From contig JBEBXQ010000098.1 in NCBI GenBank assembly GCA_040391535.1, positions 1 through 19,652 of the forward strand: DNA of 19,652 bases, in the 5' to 3' direction. The notes below the pieces were generated by a model. That model was not told the DNA's origin. It did no database searches and saw only the letters and a list, made by a program, of their open reading frames with translations. The stretch comes from JBEBXQ01 sp040391535. Its GTDB lineage: Bacteria > Bacteroidota > Bacteroidia > Cytophagales > Spirosomataceae. A program made the translations under genes and the position numbers. This document shows, in pieces, positions 8,888 through 16,536 of the stretch. How positions within the stretch are numbered: the first letter of the stretch is position 1; the number at the start of each line of letters is the position of its first letter.

Positions 8888-8912
8888 AATCCGGGCGGAA
8901 TTGTTATATTTG
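8881..8912 (+). promoter_or_regulatory. Candidate Bacteroidota sigma-A promoter for the OmpA-family gene
   Basis: TATATTTG at 8905-8912 is a perfect match to the Bacteroidota -7 consensus TAnnTTTG. A TTTA at 8881-8884, 20 nt upstream, is one mismatch from the -33 box TTTG; it overlaps the tail of the icd terminator. It would give a 5' leader of about 95 nt. Confidence 0.5.
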
Positions 8913-8929
8913 TTTCAAGTTAATAAACC

Positions 8930-9007
8930 ATGAAAAATTCAGCATTTCCGGACAACTGTCAACCCAAAGGCCGGATATTCTTTAAAACGATTTTAAGTTT
9001 TTACTGA
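8930..9007 (+). CDS. Possible 25-codon upstream ORF / leader peptide (hypothetical)
   Basis: ATG 8930 to TGA 9007 encodes 25 residues (MKNSAFPDNCQP... ending FFKTILSFY). It begins about 18 nt after the predicted promoter and ends 5 nt before the start of the OmpA-family gene, so translation could be coupled. A short inverted repeat TCCGG/CCGGA (8947-8951, 8971-8975) lies inside it. I recognise no family; a chance ORF in a 5' leader is a real alternative. Confidence 0.25.
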   Translation: MKNSAFPDNCQPKGRIFFKTILSFY

Positions 9008-9012
9008 ACTCT

Positions 9013-11022
9013 ATGACTAAGCAGTTTTACCGAATTGTACAGGTGTGCGTAGTTCTGGCCACAGCCTTCTTCTTAAACGCTTGTAATTCAACCATGCAGA
9101 CCTATAAGCAAGGTCTGAAAAAATACGAAAACGGTGAATACGATCTGGCTATCAAAGATTTGAAAAAAGCTTTGGAGGGCAATTATGAACCCGCTGCCAC
9201 CAATCACCTGATCGCCGAATCTTACCGTCTCTCCAACCGTTTTGCTGAAGCGTTGCCTTTTTATCAGAAAGCGCTGGATGCCGGCTTCGCTGAACCTTCG
9301 GCACGTTTTGATTATGCTTATGCACTGAAAACAGCCGGTGAATACACTGCGGCTTCCGAACAGTTTGCACTATATGCTAAAGCGGATAATGCCAGGGAAT
9401 CATTACGTGAGCGCGCGCTGCGTGAAATCGAAACCATCAGGATTATTGACCGGCTGGCGCAGAACAACGAAGACATAAAAATTCATAATCTTTCAGTCAA
9501 TACGGCAGGTACCGAGTACACATCCGGAATTCTCGGAGATGAGCTGGTTTTTTCGGCTTCTAAAAAAGAGAAGATTTACAAAAATAACGGTCAGCCGATG
9601 CTCGGCCTTTATAAGATGAAAATCAGCAGTGACCCTGCTCAGTCCGGTAATAACAGCACCTTGTTCAGCAATAATATTCAGGCTCCTGAGGCCAACGAAG
9701 GCTCACCTGCTTTTTCACCTGATGGCACTACCATGGTTTTTGCCCGCGGGAATACCGGCAAGAAAAAAGGAACCGCTGATGTTGATCTTTATATCAGCAG
9801 ATTTGCCAATGGGCAATGGAGTGAAGCACGTCCTTTACCGGTAAATGATTCGCTTGCCTGGGACGGTTCTCCGGCTTTTTCACGCGATGGAAAAACATTG
9901 TATTTTGCTTCCAACAGGCCCGGAGGACAAGGCGGGCTGGATATTTACAGAACCAATATGGATGCCTCCGGGCGCTTTTCCAAACCTGTAAATATGGGAA
10001 AAGATATCAATACGGCCGGAGACGAAATGTTTCCTTACGTGGCGGCAGACGGGAAACTGTATTTTGCATCAGACGGCCATCCGGGTCTTGGAAAACTGGA
10101 TCTGTTCGTGGCCATCCGATCGCAGGGAGTCATTACGGTACAAAATATGGGATTGCCTTTTAATTCGCCGCAGGATGACTTCGGGCTGATTTTCTACGAG
10201 GATGATACCAATGGATTCTTCACCTCCAATCGTACCGGAGGCAAAGGCGATGATGATATTTATTTCTTCACCTACCCGGTTGAAGAAGATACTCCTGATA
10301 GCACAACAATTGCCAAAGTACCAAACAACCCGAATTTCATCGACGGGAAACTAAAAACCGTACGGTATTATCTGGAAGGGGATGTGATAAGCAATGCTGC
10401 CACCGGCTACCCGATTGATTCAGCAACGGTAAAAATCATGTCTGATACTTCGGAAATAGCCCTGGCACAGTTTGTAACAGGCAAACCGGGCACTTTCGGA
10501 AAATTCAGGCTGGAAGAAGGACAGGATTACATACTGTTTACAGAAAGACCAGGGTACCTGAGCAAGAGAACACCTTTTACGATGGCCGGAAAAAACATTC
10601 CGCTGATATTCCTGGATAAGGCCGAGACCGATACGACATACAGGGTAACAATCCGACTGGATAGCCTGGAGCTGAACAAAACGTTTGTTCTGGAAAATAT
10701 TTATTACGATCTGGATAAACACGATATCAGGCCGGATGCAGCAATAGAACTGAACAAACTGGTGGAAATCCTTCAGGATAATCCATCCTTAACCATTGAG
10801 CTGAGTTCACATACCGATGCCCGTGCTACTGATTCTTATAACATGGCACTCTCGCAACGACGGGCAGAGTCGGCGGTGAATTATCTGATTTCACGTGGTA
10901 TTGACGCTGACAGAATGATCGCAAAAGGTTACGGAGAACGTCAGCTTATTGTTCCGAATGCCCGAACAGAAGAAGAACACCAGCGAAACAGAAGGACCGA
11001 GTTTACCATTTTGAGTTATTAA
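9013..11022 (+). CDS. PorE-like envelope lipoprotein: TPR, beta-propeller, CRD and OmpA domains
   Basis: 669 residues. Lipoprotein signal with lipobox LNAC and lipidated Cys24. Domains in order: TPR repeats (about 28-125; YKQGLKKYENGEYDLAIKDL and following), a PD40/WD40-like propeller (about 165-420) with repeated SPAFS-DG and YFASNRPGG...DIY motifs, a carboxypeptidase-regulatory-like domain (about 450-540), and an OmpA C-terminal peptidoglycan-binding domain (about 557-669). The last keeps the ligand residues D602, R617 (LSQRRA) and R660-R661 (RNRRTEF). The same domain order occurs in PorE of the type IX secretion system, which links outer-membrane components to peptidoglycan; paralogues with unknown roles are common in Bacteroidota and no PorP partner is adjacent here, so a T9SS role is only a suggestion. 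Location: periplasmic face of the outer membrane. Confidence 0.9.
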   Translation: MTKQFYRIVQVCVVLATAFFLNACNSTMQTYKQGLKKYENGEYDLAIKDLKKALEGNYEPAATNHLIAESYRLSNRFAEALPFYQKALDAGFAEPSARFDYAYALKTAGEYTAASEQFALYAKADNARESLRERALREIETIRIIDRLAQNNEDIKIHNLSVNTAGTEYTSGILGDELVFSASKKEKIYKNNGQPMLGLYKMKISSDPAQSGNNSTLFSNNIQAPEANEGSPAFSPDGTTMVFARGNTGKKKGTADVDLYISRFANGQWSEARPLPVNDSLAWDGSPAFSRDGKTLYFASNRPGGQGGLDIYRTNMDASGRFSKPVNMGKDINTAGDEMFPYVAADGKLYFASDGHPGLGKLDLFVAIRSQGVITVQNMGLPFNSPQDDFGLIFYEDDTNGFFTSNRTGGKGDDDIYFFTYPVEEDTPDSTTIAKVPNNPNFIDGKLKTVRYYLEGDVISNAATGYPIDSATVKIMSDTSEIALAQFVTGKPGTFGKFRLEEGQDYILFTERPGYLSKRTPFTMAGKNIPLIFLDKAETDTTYRVTIRLDSLELNKTFVLENIYYDLDKHDIRPDAAIELNKLVEILQDNPSLTIELSSHTDARATDSYNMALSQRRAESAVNYLISRGIDADRMIAKGYGERQLIVPNARTEEEHQRNRRTEFTILSY

Positions 11023-11102
11023 TAGGGATTTGAAAAATATTTTTTGAATATTTGCCAGATAATCAGCGTGAAAGTCTGAACGGATAAACAACACAATATA
11101 AA

Positions 11103-11561
11103 ATGATAAGAAGTACCTTAAATATCTTTGGCCTGCTCCTGCTTTTGGGATTTATTGCTATGGGATGTAAAAAAGATCCACCTCCATTATCCGAAAGAAT
11201 TGCTAAAAACTGGAGTGCCAGCACAGTAAAACACGGCAATACCGTAGTGTATGAAAAAACCGGGACAGGTAATACAGCCGACTACTCGGGCTTCAGGATC
11301 AGTCTGGCTGCCGGATTTACCGTTACATTTGTAGAAGTCAACGGAGATACTTTCAATGGTCAGTGGGAACTCATCGGCAATAATACATTGCGCCTGAAAA
11401 ATCTTTCCAGCACCAGCGATCAGAAACCGCCAACCGGTAGTAACGGAACTATAGACTTTACCATTAATCAGATTACAGACACCACATTGGATCTGACCCG
11501 CGTTACCGACAATCCTAAAACCGGTAATACGCGTAATCAGTACGTTCTCAGTAATCCCTGA
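11103..11561 (+). CDS. Small lipocalin-like lipoprotein of unknown function
   Basis: 152 residues. Lipoprotein signal with lipobox AMGC and Cys22 followed by KKDPPP. The mature part begins LSERIAKNWSAS and continues as alternating beta-strands (FRISLAAGFTVTFVE, GQWELIGNNTLRLKN, IDFTINQITDTTLDLTRV). This is the layout of Bacteroidota lipocalin-like proteins, in which an opening W is followed by a description of residue-rich strands. No catalytic motif is seen and the ligand is unknown. It starts 80 nt after the OmpA-family gene; a promoter-like AATATTTG (11047-11054) lies between, so it may be either co-transcribed or separate. A terminator follows. Confidence 0.75.
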   Translation: MIRSTLNIFGLLLLLGFIAMGCKKDPPPLSERIAKNWSASTVKHGNTVVYEKTGTGNTADYSGFRISLAAGFTVTFVEVNGDTFNGQWELIGNNTLRLKNLSSTSDQKPPTGSNGTIDFTINQITDTTLDLTRVTDNPKTGNTRNQYVLSNP

Positions 11562-11583
11562 TTAAAGATTTTATATAAATGTT

Positions 11584-11618
11584 AAGCCGCTTCAGTTCTG
11601 GGGCGGCTTCTATTTTTT
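11584..11618 (+). terminator. Intrinsic terminator after the lipocalin-like gene
   Basis: A 7-bp GC-rich stem (AAGCCGC 11584-11590 with GCGGCTT 11603-11609), a 12-nt loop and a CTATTTTTT tail. It ends 9 nt before the thiL start codon, leaving little room for a separate thiL promoter downstream of it. Confidence 0.78.
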
Positions 11619-11627
11619 GAACATGTC

Positions 11628-12665
11628 ATGGAAACAAAACGAACAGAAATTGCAGCCATAGGAGAATTCGGGTTGATCAATCATTTTAAAACCCGTCACC
11701 CTGCTGCATTGAATGAAACCATCAAAGGTATCGGCGACGATGCTGCCGTAATTGAAGCCGATAAGAACAATTACAGCCTTTTGAGTACCGAACTTTTCCT
11801 GGAAGGCGTACATTTCGATCTCACTTTTTTTCCCCTGAAACATCTGGGATATAAGGTTGTGTCAGCCACCGTTTCCGATATAGCAGCCATGAACGGTTTT
11901 CCTTCCCATATCACCGTTGGCATTGCTTTGAGTAACCGCTTTTCAGTGGAAGCGGTTGATGAGATTTATGAAGGTATGAAATTTGCCTGCCGGGATTTTA
12001 AAGTGGATCTGGTTGGAGGTGACACTACCTCTTCACGCTCAGGGCTCATTATCTCTGTATCTGTTTATGGAAAAGTAGCCCAAACAGATATCAGCTACCG
12101 GCATACAGCCAAACCTAACGAAATTATCTGTGTCACCGGTGATCTGGGTGCTGCCTATATGGGACTTCAATTACTGGAAAGGGAAAAACAGGTATTTCTG
12201 GTCAATCCGGATATGCAGCCTGATCTTGAAAACAAGGATTATGTCATTCAGAGGCAATTGCGCCCGGAAGCCCGGCTGGATGTAATACACGAATTAAAAG
12301 AGGCCGGAGTGATTCCCACTGCCATGATTGATGTTTCCGACGGTCTGGCTTCTGATCTTCTCCATTTATGCAAAGAGTCCGGAACGGGGGCTGTCATTTT
12401 TGAAGAAAATTTACCTATTGACGAGCAAACCTATCTGGCAGCTACGGAAATGAATTTAAGCCCGCTTACGGCAGCACTGAACGGCGGAGAAGACTATGAA
12501 CTGCTGTTCACAATCGGACAAACGGATTATGACAAGATCAAGAATAATCCGAAAATCGTAACGATTGGTTATATGACTGCGAATCCTGAAGAGGTGGTGT
12601 TACATACCAAGGCCGAAAGCAGAATACCACTCACGGCCCAGGGATGGACTCCGACTCAGCAATAA
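11628..12665 (+). CDS. thiL: Thiamine-monophosphate kinase
   Basis: 345 residues, close to the usual 320-350. Phosphorylates thiamine monophosphate to thiamine diphosphate with ATP, the last step of cofactor synthesis, in the cytoplasm. Family motifs of the PurM/ThiL fold: GIGDDAAVI (34-42), the SATVSDIAAMNG metal-binding segment (79-90), VGGDTT (129-134), VTGDLGAAYMGL (169-180), MIDVSDGLASDL (233-244) and LNGGEDYELL (284-293). ATG 11628 is used; the ATG 5 nt upstream is in another frame. No other thi gene is nearby. The end overlaps the convergent guanylyltransferase gene by 10 bp. Confidence 0.95.
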   Translation: METKRTEIAAIGEFGLINHFKTRHPAALNETIKGIGDDAAVIEADKNNYSLLSTELFLEGVHFDLTFFPLKHLGYKVVSATVSDIAAMNGFPSHITVGIALSNRFSVEAVDEIYEGMKFACRDFKVDLVGGDTTSSRSGLIISVSVYGKVAQTDISYRHTAKPNEIICVTGDLGAAYMGLQLLEREKQVFLVNPDMQPDLENKDYVIQRQLRPEARLDVIHELKEAGVIPTAMIDVSDGLASDLLHLCKESGTGAVIFEENLPIDEQTYLAATEMNLSPLTAALNGGEDYELLFTIGQTDYDKIKNNPKIVTIGYMTANPEEVVLHTKAESRIPLTAQGWTPTQQ

Positions 12666-13723
12666 CGGCTGTCAAGCGATTTTGCTTCAGCAACAAATTC
12701 CTTGACTTTCTGTTCATCTTCTTTTTTACAGATGAGCAGTACGCCGTCATATTCAGCGACAATAAAATCATTCAGCCCATTGATAACCACCAACTTATCT
12801 TTGGGCATTTTTATAATACTTCCTGTTGTGTTGTAAGCCAGTACTTTACCGTCAATCACATTCTGATTTTCGTCTTTTCCGGAAACTTCATACAGTGATT
12901 TCCAAGTACCCAGATCAGACCAGCCAAAATCGCTTAATACGACATGTACATTATCAGCCTTTTCCATGATCCCATTGTCAATTGAAATGCTGCCACAGTG
13001 TGCATAAGCTTTCTGGACAAAAGCCTCCTCCTTATCTGTAAAATAATAAGGCACTCCGCTTTCAAAAATCTCTGCTGTTTCAGGAAGATATTTAGTCAAT
13101 GCTTCTTTAACAGCCTGGAAGCTCCAGACAAAAATACCCGCATTCCATACAAAATCGCCACTTTCCAGAAATTGTACCGCCAGGTCGTATTGTGGTTTCT
13201 CCGTAAAAGTTTTTACCTTTTTAACCATTTTGGTATCCGGAATATACTGAATATACCCATAACCGGTATCAGGCCTGCTCGGTTGAATACCCAACGTTAC
13301 CAGAATATTCTCCAGCTTAGTGGCAGCCAATGCCAGACGAACGGTACTTTTGAAATTTTCCTCTTTCAGAATAATATGATCGGCAGGTGCCACTACAATA
13401 TGGGCATCCGGATTTTTCGCTCCGATCTTGTAAGCCGCATAGGCAATACATGGCGCGGTATTACGACGAATGGGTTCCAGCAGAATCTGCTCATCCGTAA
13501 GAAACGGAAGCTGTTCTTTAACCAGGTCTTTATATTCTGTACTTGTAACGATGTAGATATTTTCAGGAGGACAAACCCCTTCGAAACGCTCAGCAGTTTG
13601 CTGTAAAAGACTCTTTCCCGTTCCTAAAACATCATGAAACTGTTTGGGATAATGAGTACGGCTGAATGGCCAGAACCGGGTACCGATCCCACCGGCCATT
13701 ATCACCACATAAGTATTTTGCAT
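12656..13723 (-). CDS. manC: Mannose-1-phosphate guanylyltransferase
   Basis: 355 residues. Makes GDP-mannose from mannose 1-phosphate and GTP for cell-surface glycans. Nucleotidyltransferase motifs: MAGGIGTRFWPFSR (9-22), PKQF (26-29), EPIRRNTAPC (83-92), VAPADH (111-116), FTEKP (173-177) and WNAGIFVW (193-200). A short left-handed-helix-type C-terminal tail is present, but the cupin mannose-6-phosphate isomerase domain of bifunctional ManC/AlgA is absent, so this is the single-function form. It has its own promoter (13757-13787), is divergent from nothing, and runs convergently into thiL with a 10-bp overlap and no visible terminator between them. No capsule genes are adjacent. Confidence 0.94.
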   Translation of the reverse strand: MQNTYVVIMAGGIGTRFWPFSRTHYPKQFHDVLGTGKSLLQQTAERFEGVCPPENIYIVTSTEYKDLVKEQLPFLTDEQILLEPIRRNTAPCIAYAAYKIGAKNPDAHIVVAPADHIILKEENFKSTVRLALAATKLENILVTLGIQPSRPDTGYGYIQYIPDTKMVKKVKTFTEKPQYDLAVQFLESGDFVWNAGIFVWSFQAVKEALTKYLPETAEIFESGVPYYFTDKEEAFVQKAYAHCGSISIDNGIMEKADNVHVVLSDFGWSDLGTWKSLYEVSGKDENQNVIDGKVLAYNTTGSIIKMPKDKLVVINGLNDFIVAEYDGVLLICKKEDEQKVKEFVAEAKSLDSRYC

Positions 13724-13756
13724 ACCTTAATTAAGTATAATTCTGTTTTGATACAC

Positions 13757-13787
13757 CAAACTTAACAGTTATAAGATGAACCCCAAA
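13757..13787 (-). promoter_or_regulatory. Bacteroidota sigma-A promoter for the guanylyltransferase gene
   Basis: On the - strand TAAGTTTG (13757-13764) matches the -7 consensus TAnnTTTG exactly, and TTTG (13784-13787) matches the -33 box with a 19-nt spacer. Transcription would start near 13750, about 27 nt before the ATG at 13723. Confidence 0.65.
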
Positions 13788-13827
13788 ATCATGCGGTCAT
13801 TCATTTATTGTATCGGTTACCAAAAAT

Positions 13828-14880
13828 TTATTTTGCGGGAACGGAAAGCAGTTCTCCATGGCTTTGCTGCCAGGCCGAAATAACCTGGGTAAGTTGTTTG
13901 TATTCTATCAGAAAGCCGTCATGTCCGTAAAGCGAGTCGATCTCCTGATAAACGGCGTTCGGAATATGACGCGCCAGAAATTGCTGTTCAACAACGGGAA
14001 ACAGCATATCCGATTTGATGCCCAGCACCAGGGTATGCGCCCTGATCTGTCCGAGGGCATGTACAATGCTACCCCTGTTACGACCCACGTTGTGCGAATC
14101 CATCACTTTGGAAAGCGTCCAGTACGAAAACGCGTTAAAGCGTTTGGTAAACTTCTCTCCCTGATATTGCTGATAGGAGGATGCCCGGAAAGCGTCTATC
14201 TGATCGGTATTATCACGTGCCTGGGTAAAGTTGTAGGTATCATAATTACGGTAAGAAAGCAATGCCATGGAGCGGGCGGCTTTCATTCCGGCAAGCCCGG
14301 CTTCAGCATCCCGGTTTTTCCAGGTAGCATCTGCTTCGATGGCCATCCGCTGGGATTCATTAAAGGCAATTCCCCAGGGTGAATGTATCGCATTTGCGGC
14401 TATAATGACCAGATCCTCAAAAATGTCAGGTGATTGCACAGCCCATTCCAGCACTTGTTGGCCGCCAAGGGAACCACCAATACCCAGTCTTATTTTTGAA
14501 ATATTCAGCTCCTGGCGTAAAAGATCCAGCGCACCTACAATATCCTTAATGGTAATCAGTGGAAAATCATGATAATAAGGCTCCTGTGTATCTGCATTGA
14601 CAGATAACGGGCCTGTGGAACCATAGTTGGAACCGAAGACATTGGCACAGACGATAAAATGTTTTGCGGGATCAATATATTTCCCTTCACCCACCAGTCC
14701 GTCCCACCATTCAGTGACATTGGAACTACCCGTGAGTGCATGACAGATCCACACGACATTATCATCTGCCTCGCTTCTTGTTCCATAGGTGGAGTAAGCC
14801 AGCTCAAAACCGGAAAGCGCGCCACCCTGCTCAAGTGCATAGGCATAAGGATACTTAAAAATCTTCTTTTCCACTTGCAT
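13828..14880 (-). CDS. metX: Homoserine O-acetyltransferase
   Basis: 350 residues. Alpha/beta-hydrolase enzyme that acetylates homoserine with acetyl-CoA, the committed step of methionine synthesis. The nucleophile elbow GGSLGGQQ contains Ser137; the triad is completed by Asp291 (GIKSDMLF) and His320 (YGHDGFL). The NVFGSNYGSTGP segment (80-91) is the conserved MetX active-site loop. Length fits the short Bacteroidota MetX without CBS domains. Acetyl versus succinyl donor cannot be proven from motifs alone, but the metY partner favours acetyl. It lies 64 nt downstream of metY, with a terminator and a 12-bp palindrome in the gap, so it is expected to be partly under the metY riboswitch. Confidence 0.94.
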   Translation of the reverse strand: MQVEKKIFKYPYAYALEQGGALSGFELAYSTYGTRSEADDNVVWICHALTGSSNVTEWWDGLVGEGKYIDPAKHFIVCANVFGSNYGSTGPLSVNADTQEPYYHDFPLITIKDIVGALDLLRQELNISKIRLGIGGSLGGQQVLEWAVQSPDIFEDLVIIAANAIHSPWGIAFNESQRMAIEADATWKNRDAEAGLAGMKAARSMALLSYRNYDTYNFTQARDNTDQIDAFRASSYQQYQGEKFTKRFNAFSYWTLSKVMDSHNVGRNRGSIVHALGQIRAHTLVLGIKSDMLFPVVEQQFLARHIPNAVYQEIDSLYGHDGFLIEYKQLTQVISAWQQSHGELLSVPAK

Positions 14881-14883
14881 GTA

Positions 14884-14895
14884 TGAGTATACTCA
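14884..14895. repeat. 12-bp perfect palindrome just upstream of the metX start
   Basis: TGAGTATACTCA equals its own reverse complement. It ends 3 nt before the metX ATG (14880 on the - strand) and abuts the tail of the metY-metX terminator. It could be an operator for a dimeric regulator or chance; no other copy was noticed in the window. Confidence 0.45.
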
Positions 14896-14935
14896 AAAAA
14901 TCAATAAACCGGCAGATCTTTCTGAGACCTGCCGG
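14894..14935 (-). terminator. Intercistronic intrinsic terminator between metY and metX
   Basis: On the - strand an 11-bp stem with one G-U pair (14925-14935 with 14909-14919), a 5-nt loop CAGAA, then TTTATTGATTTTTT. It begins 10 nt after the metY stop codon. It should make metX expression partly dependent on read-through. Confidence 0.8.
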
Positions 14936-14944
14936 CACAATACT

Positions 14945-16246
14945 TTAAATAGCTGCAATGGCCTGCTCAATATCGGCCTTGATATCGTCAATATGTTCAA
15001 TTCCAAGTGAAACACGCAGTACACCAGGATAAACGCCCGCCTTCGCCTGAGCTTCTTCCGAAAGCTGCGAGTGCGTAGTACTGCTCGGATGGATGATCAG
15101 TGTTTTAGAATCACCCACATTGGCCAGGTGGCTGATCAGTTTCAGATGATTCACCAGCTTGTCAGCCGCTTCTTTACCTGCCTTCAGTTTAAAAGACAAG
15201 ACAGCTCCCGCACCGCGGGTCAGGTATTTCTTGGCCAGGTCATAGTATCTGTTGCCCTCCAGCCCTGCATAGTCAACAGACTCTACCGCCGGATGTTGCT
15301 GCAGCCATCTGGCCAGCTCCAGTGAATTGTCACAGGAACGCTCCACACGTAATGACAGTGTTTCAAGCCCCTGTAACAACAGGAACGAATTAAACGGACT
15401 CTGGCACGGCCCCCAGTCACGAAGACCTTCCACACGCGCTCTCAGCACAAACTGGATATTCCCGAACGGACCGCCCACTCCGAACACATCATTAAAAACA
15501 AATCCGTGATAGCTTGGAGAAGGTTCTGTAAACTGCGGATATTTACCGTTACCCCAGTTAAATGTACCGGCATCCACAATTACGCCCCCCATGGTGGTAC
15601 CATGACCGCCAATCCATTTGGTCGCAGATTCAACCACTACATGGGCTCCCCATTTGATCGGCTGGCAAATTGCTCCGCCCGCACCGAAAGTATTATCAAC
15701 AATCAAAGGCAGATCATATTTCTTTGCCAGTGCAGCGAACGCCTCGAAATCAGGAATACTGTAACTCGGGTTGCCGATGGTTTCCAGATAAATCGCTTTG
15801 GTTTTATCATCAATCAGTTTTTCAAAACTTGATACATCGTCGCCATCGGCAAAACGGGCCTCTACACCAATATTTTTGAAAGAGTTTTTAAACTGATTGA
15901 AAGAACCGCCATAAAGGAAAGACGTGGTAACAAAATTGTCTCCAACGGTAGTAATATTATTGATAGCTATAAACTGAGCAGCATGGCCCGACGACACTGA
16001 GAGCGCCGCTACACCACCTTCCAGTGCTGCCACACGTTTTTCAAAAACATCGCTGGTCGGATTCATGATCCGGGTATAGATATTGCCGAATTCTTTTAAT
16101 CCGAACAGGTTTGCTCCGTGTTCAGAGTTGTTAAAAGCATAAGCGGTTGTCTGATAGATAGGTACTGCCCTCGAATTGGTTACCGGATCGACTTCCTGCC
16201 CGGCATGCAGTTGAAGAGTTTCAAATCTAAGTGCTTGATCTGCCAT
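14945..16246 (-). CDS. metY: O-acetylhomoserine aminocarboxypropyltransferase (O-acetylhomoserine sulfhydrylase)
   Basis: 433 residues, the usual length (about 425-440). PLP-dependent gamma-replacement enzyme of the Cys/Met-metabolism family: O-acetylhomoserine plus sulfide gives homocysteine. The PLP Lys is K210 in ESATKWIGGHGTT; D184 (IVDNTFG) contacts the ring; the SSGHAAQFIA segment (85-94) and YTRIMNPT (57-64) bind phosphate and neighbouring subunit. The long central insert with NDVFGVGGPFGNIQFVLRAR distinguishes MetY from MetB/MetC. It is the first gene behind the SAM-I riboswitch, with metX downstream supplying its substrate. This gives the direct-sulfhydrylation route to methionine. 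Confidence 0.95.
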   Translation of the reverse strand: MADQALRFETLQLHAGQEVDPVTNSRAVPIYQTTAYAFNNSEHGANLFGLKEFGNIYTRIMNPTSDVFEKRVAALEGGVAALSVSSGHAAQFIAINNITTVGDNFVTTSFLYGGSFNQFKNSFKNIGVEARFADGDDVSSFEKLIDDKTKAIYLETIGNPSYSIPDFEAFAALAKKYDLPLIVDNTFGAGGAICQPIKWGAHVVVESATKWIGGHGTTMGGVIVDAGTFNWGNGKYPQFTEPSPSYHGFVFNDVFGVGGPFGNIQFVLRARVEGLRDWGPCQSPFNSFLLLQGLETLSLRVERSCDNSLELARWLQQHPAVESVDYAGLEGNRYYDLAKKYLTRGAGAVLSFKLKAGKEAADKLVNHLKLISHLANVGDSKTLIIHPSSTTHSQLSEEAQAKAGVYPGVLRVSLGIEHIDDIKADIEQAIAAI

Positions 16247-16294
16247 TTTTTAATGATAGGTTAAAGTATGAATTATTGAAATACTGATATAAAG

Positions 16295-16360
16295 CAAAAC
16301 ACGGGTTCATAACGAACCAGTTTACGTATAGCAATGATTTGGATAGTCATACGCGTTTTG
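16295..16360 (-). promoter_or_regulatory. Candidate expression platform of the metY SAM-I riboswitch
   Basis: On the - strand, starting 2 nt after the aptamer's P1, CAAAACGCG (16352-16360) can pair with CGTGTTTTG (16295-16303): 9 bp with one G-U. The enclosed segment holds a GGTTC/GAACC hairpin (16304-16318) stacked directly on this stem and a weaker ATGA/TCAT hairpin. The 3' side ends in TTTTGCTTT. It resembles a branched terminator, but the U-run is weak, so transcriptional control is only one possibility. Confidence 0.4.
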
Positions 16361-16362
16361 AG

Positions 16363-16467
16363 TTTATATTCCCTAATTGCTTAGGTAGGAATTAGCACCT
16401 TATCGCATCGTTTCCGACAGGTTGCCAGAGGTTCACAGAGCCTAATCTCTCCCCTCTTCTTTATAAA
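16363..16467 (-). ncRNA. SAM-I (S-box) riboswitch aptamer upstream of metY
   Basis: Reading the - strand, the class core is present: AAGAAGAGGGGAGAGATTAGG, then CTCTGTGAACCTCTGGCAACC, then AAGGTGCTAATTCC. P1 pairs TTTATA (16462-16467) with TATAAA (16363-16368). P2 pairs AGAGG (16453-16457) with CCTCT (16427-16431). P4 is CCTAA-GCAA-TTAGG (16372-16385). The loop-to-J3/4 pseudoknot is TAGG (16441-16444) with CCTA (16386-16389), which replaces the common CTGG/CCAG pair while keeping pairing. S-adenosylmethionine binding normally turns expression off, fitting the metY-metX genes downstream. Confidence 0.92.
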
Positions 16468-16505
16468 TCAACCGCAGTTCTTGTGAAGCAATTGACTTGA
16501 TGGTG

Positions 16506-16536
16506 CAAGTATACTGCCTGATTGCCTTATTTGCAA
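16506..16536 (-). promoter_or_regulatory. Candidate promoter of the metY-metX leader
   Basis: On the - strand TATACTTG (16506-16513) is one mismatch from TAnnTTTG, with TTG (16534-16536) 20 nt upstream. Transcription would start near 16499, about 30 nt before the riboswitch P1, which is the position expected. Confidence 0.5.

Noticed and set aside
12998..13606. 202-codon open frame on the + strand opposite manC
   Set aside because: It is antisense to well-conserved guanylyltransferase motifs and has no family resemblance.
13858..14382. 174-codon open frame on the + strand opposite metX
   Set aside because: It overlaps the MetX catalytic core on the other strand and has no signal of its own.
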